Shown here in pieces: positions 63,590-64,000 of a DNA stretch of 64,000 nt. Source of the DNA: Flavobacterium sp. I-STPP5a. Lineage in GTDB: Bacteria; Bacteroidota; Bacteroidia; Flavobacteriales; Flavobacteriaceae. The notes under the pieces were generated by a model. It searched no databases, was not told the DNA's origin, and saw only the letters and a list, made by a program, of their open reading frames with translations. Both the position numbers and the translations under genes were made by a program. The stretch spans positions 1-64,000 of the forward strand of contig NZ_VHLM01000077.1 of the NCBI RefSeq assembly GCF_009764685.1, written 5' to 3'. Position 1 is the stretch's first letter; every line of letters begins with the position of its first letter.

Positions 63590-64000
63590 TTAGATCAATG
63601 TATTCTGAAGTGTATACGTGTCTTGCGGTTTCGATAATTAATTCTTCAATTGGAAAATGTATAGTTTTTTTTCGGCTAAAAGCCAATAAGGTACGTTTGA
63701 TTTCCGTGGTTGGTGTTCCTTTTAGTCGAGTGATTTTTAAGGGGTATAATTCGTATTCATTGGCTATAGCCAAAAAGCTTTCTTCTTCTTTGTAAGGAAT
63801 GATTACGGAGAATATTCCGTTTTCAGAAAGTAATAAGTCTGCAGCCTCAATCAATTCTTCAAAAGGCATGGCATCAGCAAAACGGGCGATATCGCGCTGC
63901 TCATTTTCCGTTTTGTAATCTTCTGTATAAAATGGTGGGTTGGAAACAATTACATCATACTCGTCTTCGGGTTCTTCAACAAATTCATCTAAGCCGGCAT
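63564..64000 (-). CDS. TrmN6-like tRNA1(Val) adenine-N6 methyltransferase, partial
   Basis: A minus-strand gene cut by the window edge: the frame stays open from the TAA at 63564 to the end. The substrate and SAM site block VIVSNPPFYTEDYKTENEQRD is visible near 63880-63960, followed by RFADAMPFEELIEAADLLLSENG and FSVIIPYKEEE. The N6-adenine methylase motif NPPFY places it with TrmN6/YfiC, which methylates A37 of tRNA1(Val). An internal ATG at 63869 gives only the C-terminal 101 residues and is not the true start. Confidence 0.85.
   Translation of the reverse strand, partial: AGLDEFVEEPEDEYDVIVSNPPFYTEDYKTENEQRDIARFADAMPFEELIEAADLLLSENGIFSVIIPYKEEESFLAIANEYELYPLKITRLKGTPTTEIKRTLLAFSRKKTIHFPIEELIIETARHVYTSEYIDLTREFYLKM

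Overview
This window looks like a chromosomal segment of a Flavobacterium-type member of the Bacteroidota. DNA is AT-rich. Most readable promoters have the Bacteroidota -7 box TAnnTTTG, and Shine-Dalgarno motifs are mostly absent. Family markers agree: a fused MurF-alanine racemase, a PorT/SprT-like type 9 secretion protein, Flavobacteriaceae-type TrmB and a Bacteroidota GG-leader lanthipeptide precursor.

Layout. (1) 1-1200: an IS1595-family insertion sequence sits against the 3' remnant of a umuD-like SOS gene. (2) 1222-8173: a leftward operon (YceI, TetR, TolC, membrane fusion protein, RND pump) with a consensus promoter and a palindrome that could be the TetR operator. (3) 8321-24458: core genes: polyprenyl diphosphate synthase, 2-oxoglutarate dehydrogenase E1 and E2, retropepsin-like protease, TatD, acyltransferase, asparaginase, tRNA-Ser, PorT-like protein, MurF-Alr, MscL and aspartate-semialdehyde dehydrogenase. 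(4) 24585-27971: a His/Cys-rich small protein, TonB-dependent receptor and lipoprotein, probably for metal uptake. (5) 28000-35710: an accessory stretch with a DUF1016/PD-(D/E)XK nuclease, a HaeIII-like restriction-modification set with controller (its nuclease frameshifted) and a BRO-N gene. Two of these cargos lie between duplicated transcription terminators. (6) 35741-44662: L,D-transpeptidase, a frameshifted AsmA-like gene, TrmB, LysE, an alkyltransferase-like protein, Mrp, Nfu and ferredoxin. (7) 44786-50906: a tightly coupled eight-gene operon joining S-adenosylmethionine decarboxylase, DUF4178, DUF350, a membrane-embedded spermidine-synthase-like enzyme, an exported flavin amine-oxidase-like lipoprotein and a His-bearing membrane protein. 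(8) 50996-53051: DUF3050 and glutaryl-CoA dehydrogenase. (9) 53125-63589: a class I lanthipeptide cluster with HTH regulator, a 54-residue precursor not obvious in automated ORF lists, S41 peptidase, LanC, LanB, peptidase-containing ABC exporter and HlyD-type adaptor. (10) 63564-64000: a truncated TrmN6-like tRNA methyltransferase.

Two systems look most novel: the membrane polyamine-type operon (7) and the lanthipeptide cluster with its new core peptide (9). The most unusual DNA architecture is in (5): single-gene cargos inserted behind housekeeping genes, each leaving a copy of the host gene's terminator on both sides. Two genes (the restriction nuclease and the AsmA-like gene) each carry one apparent +1 T frameshift, which could be real decay or sequence error.
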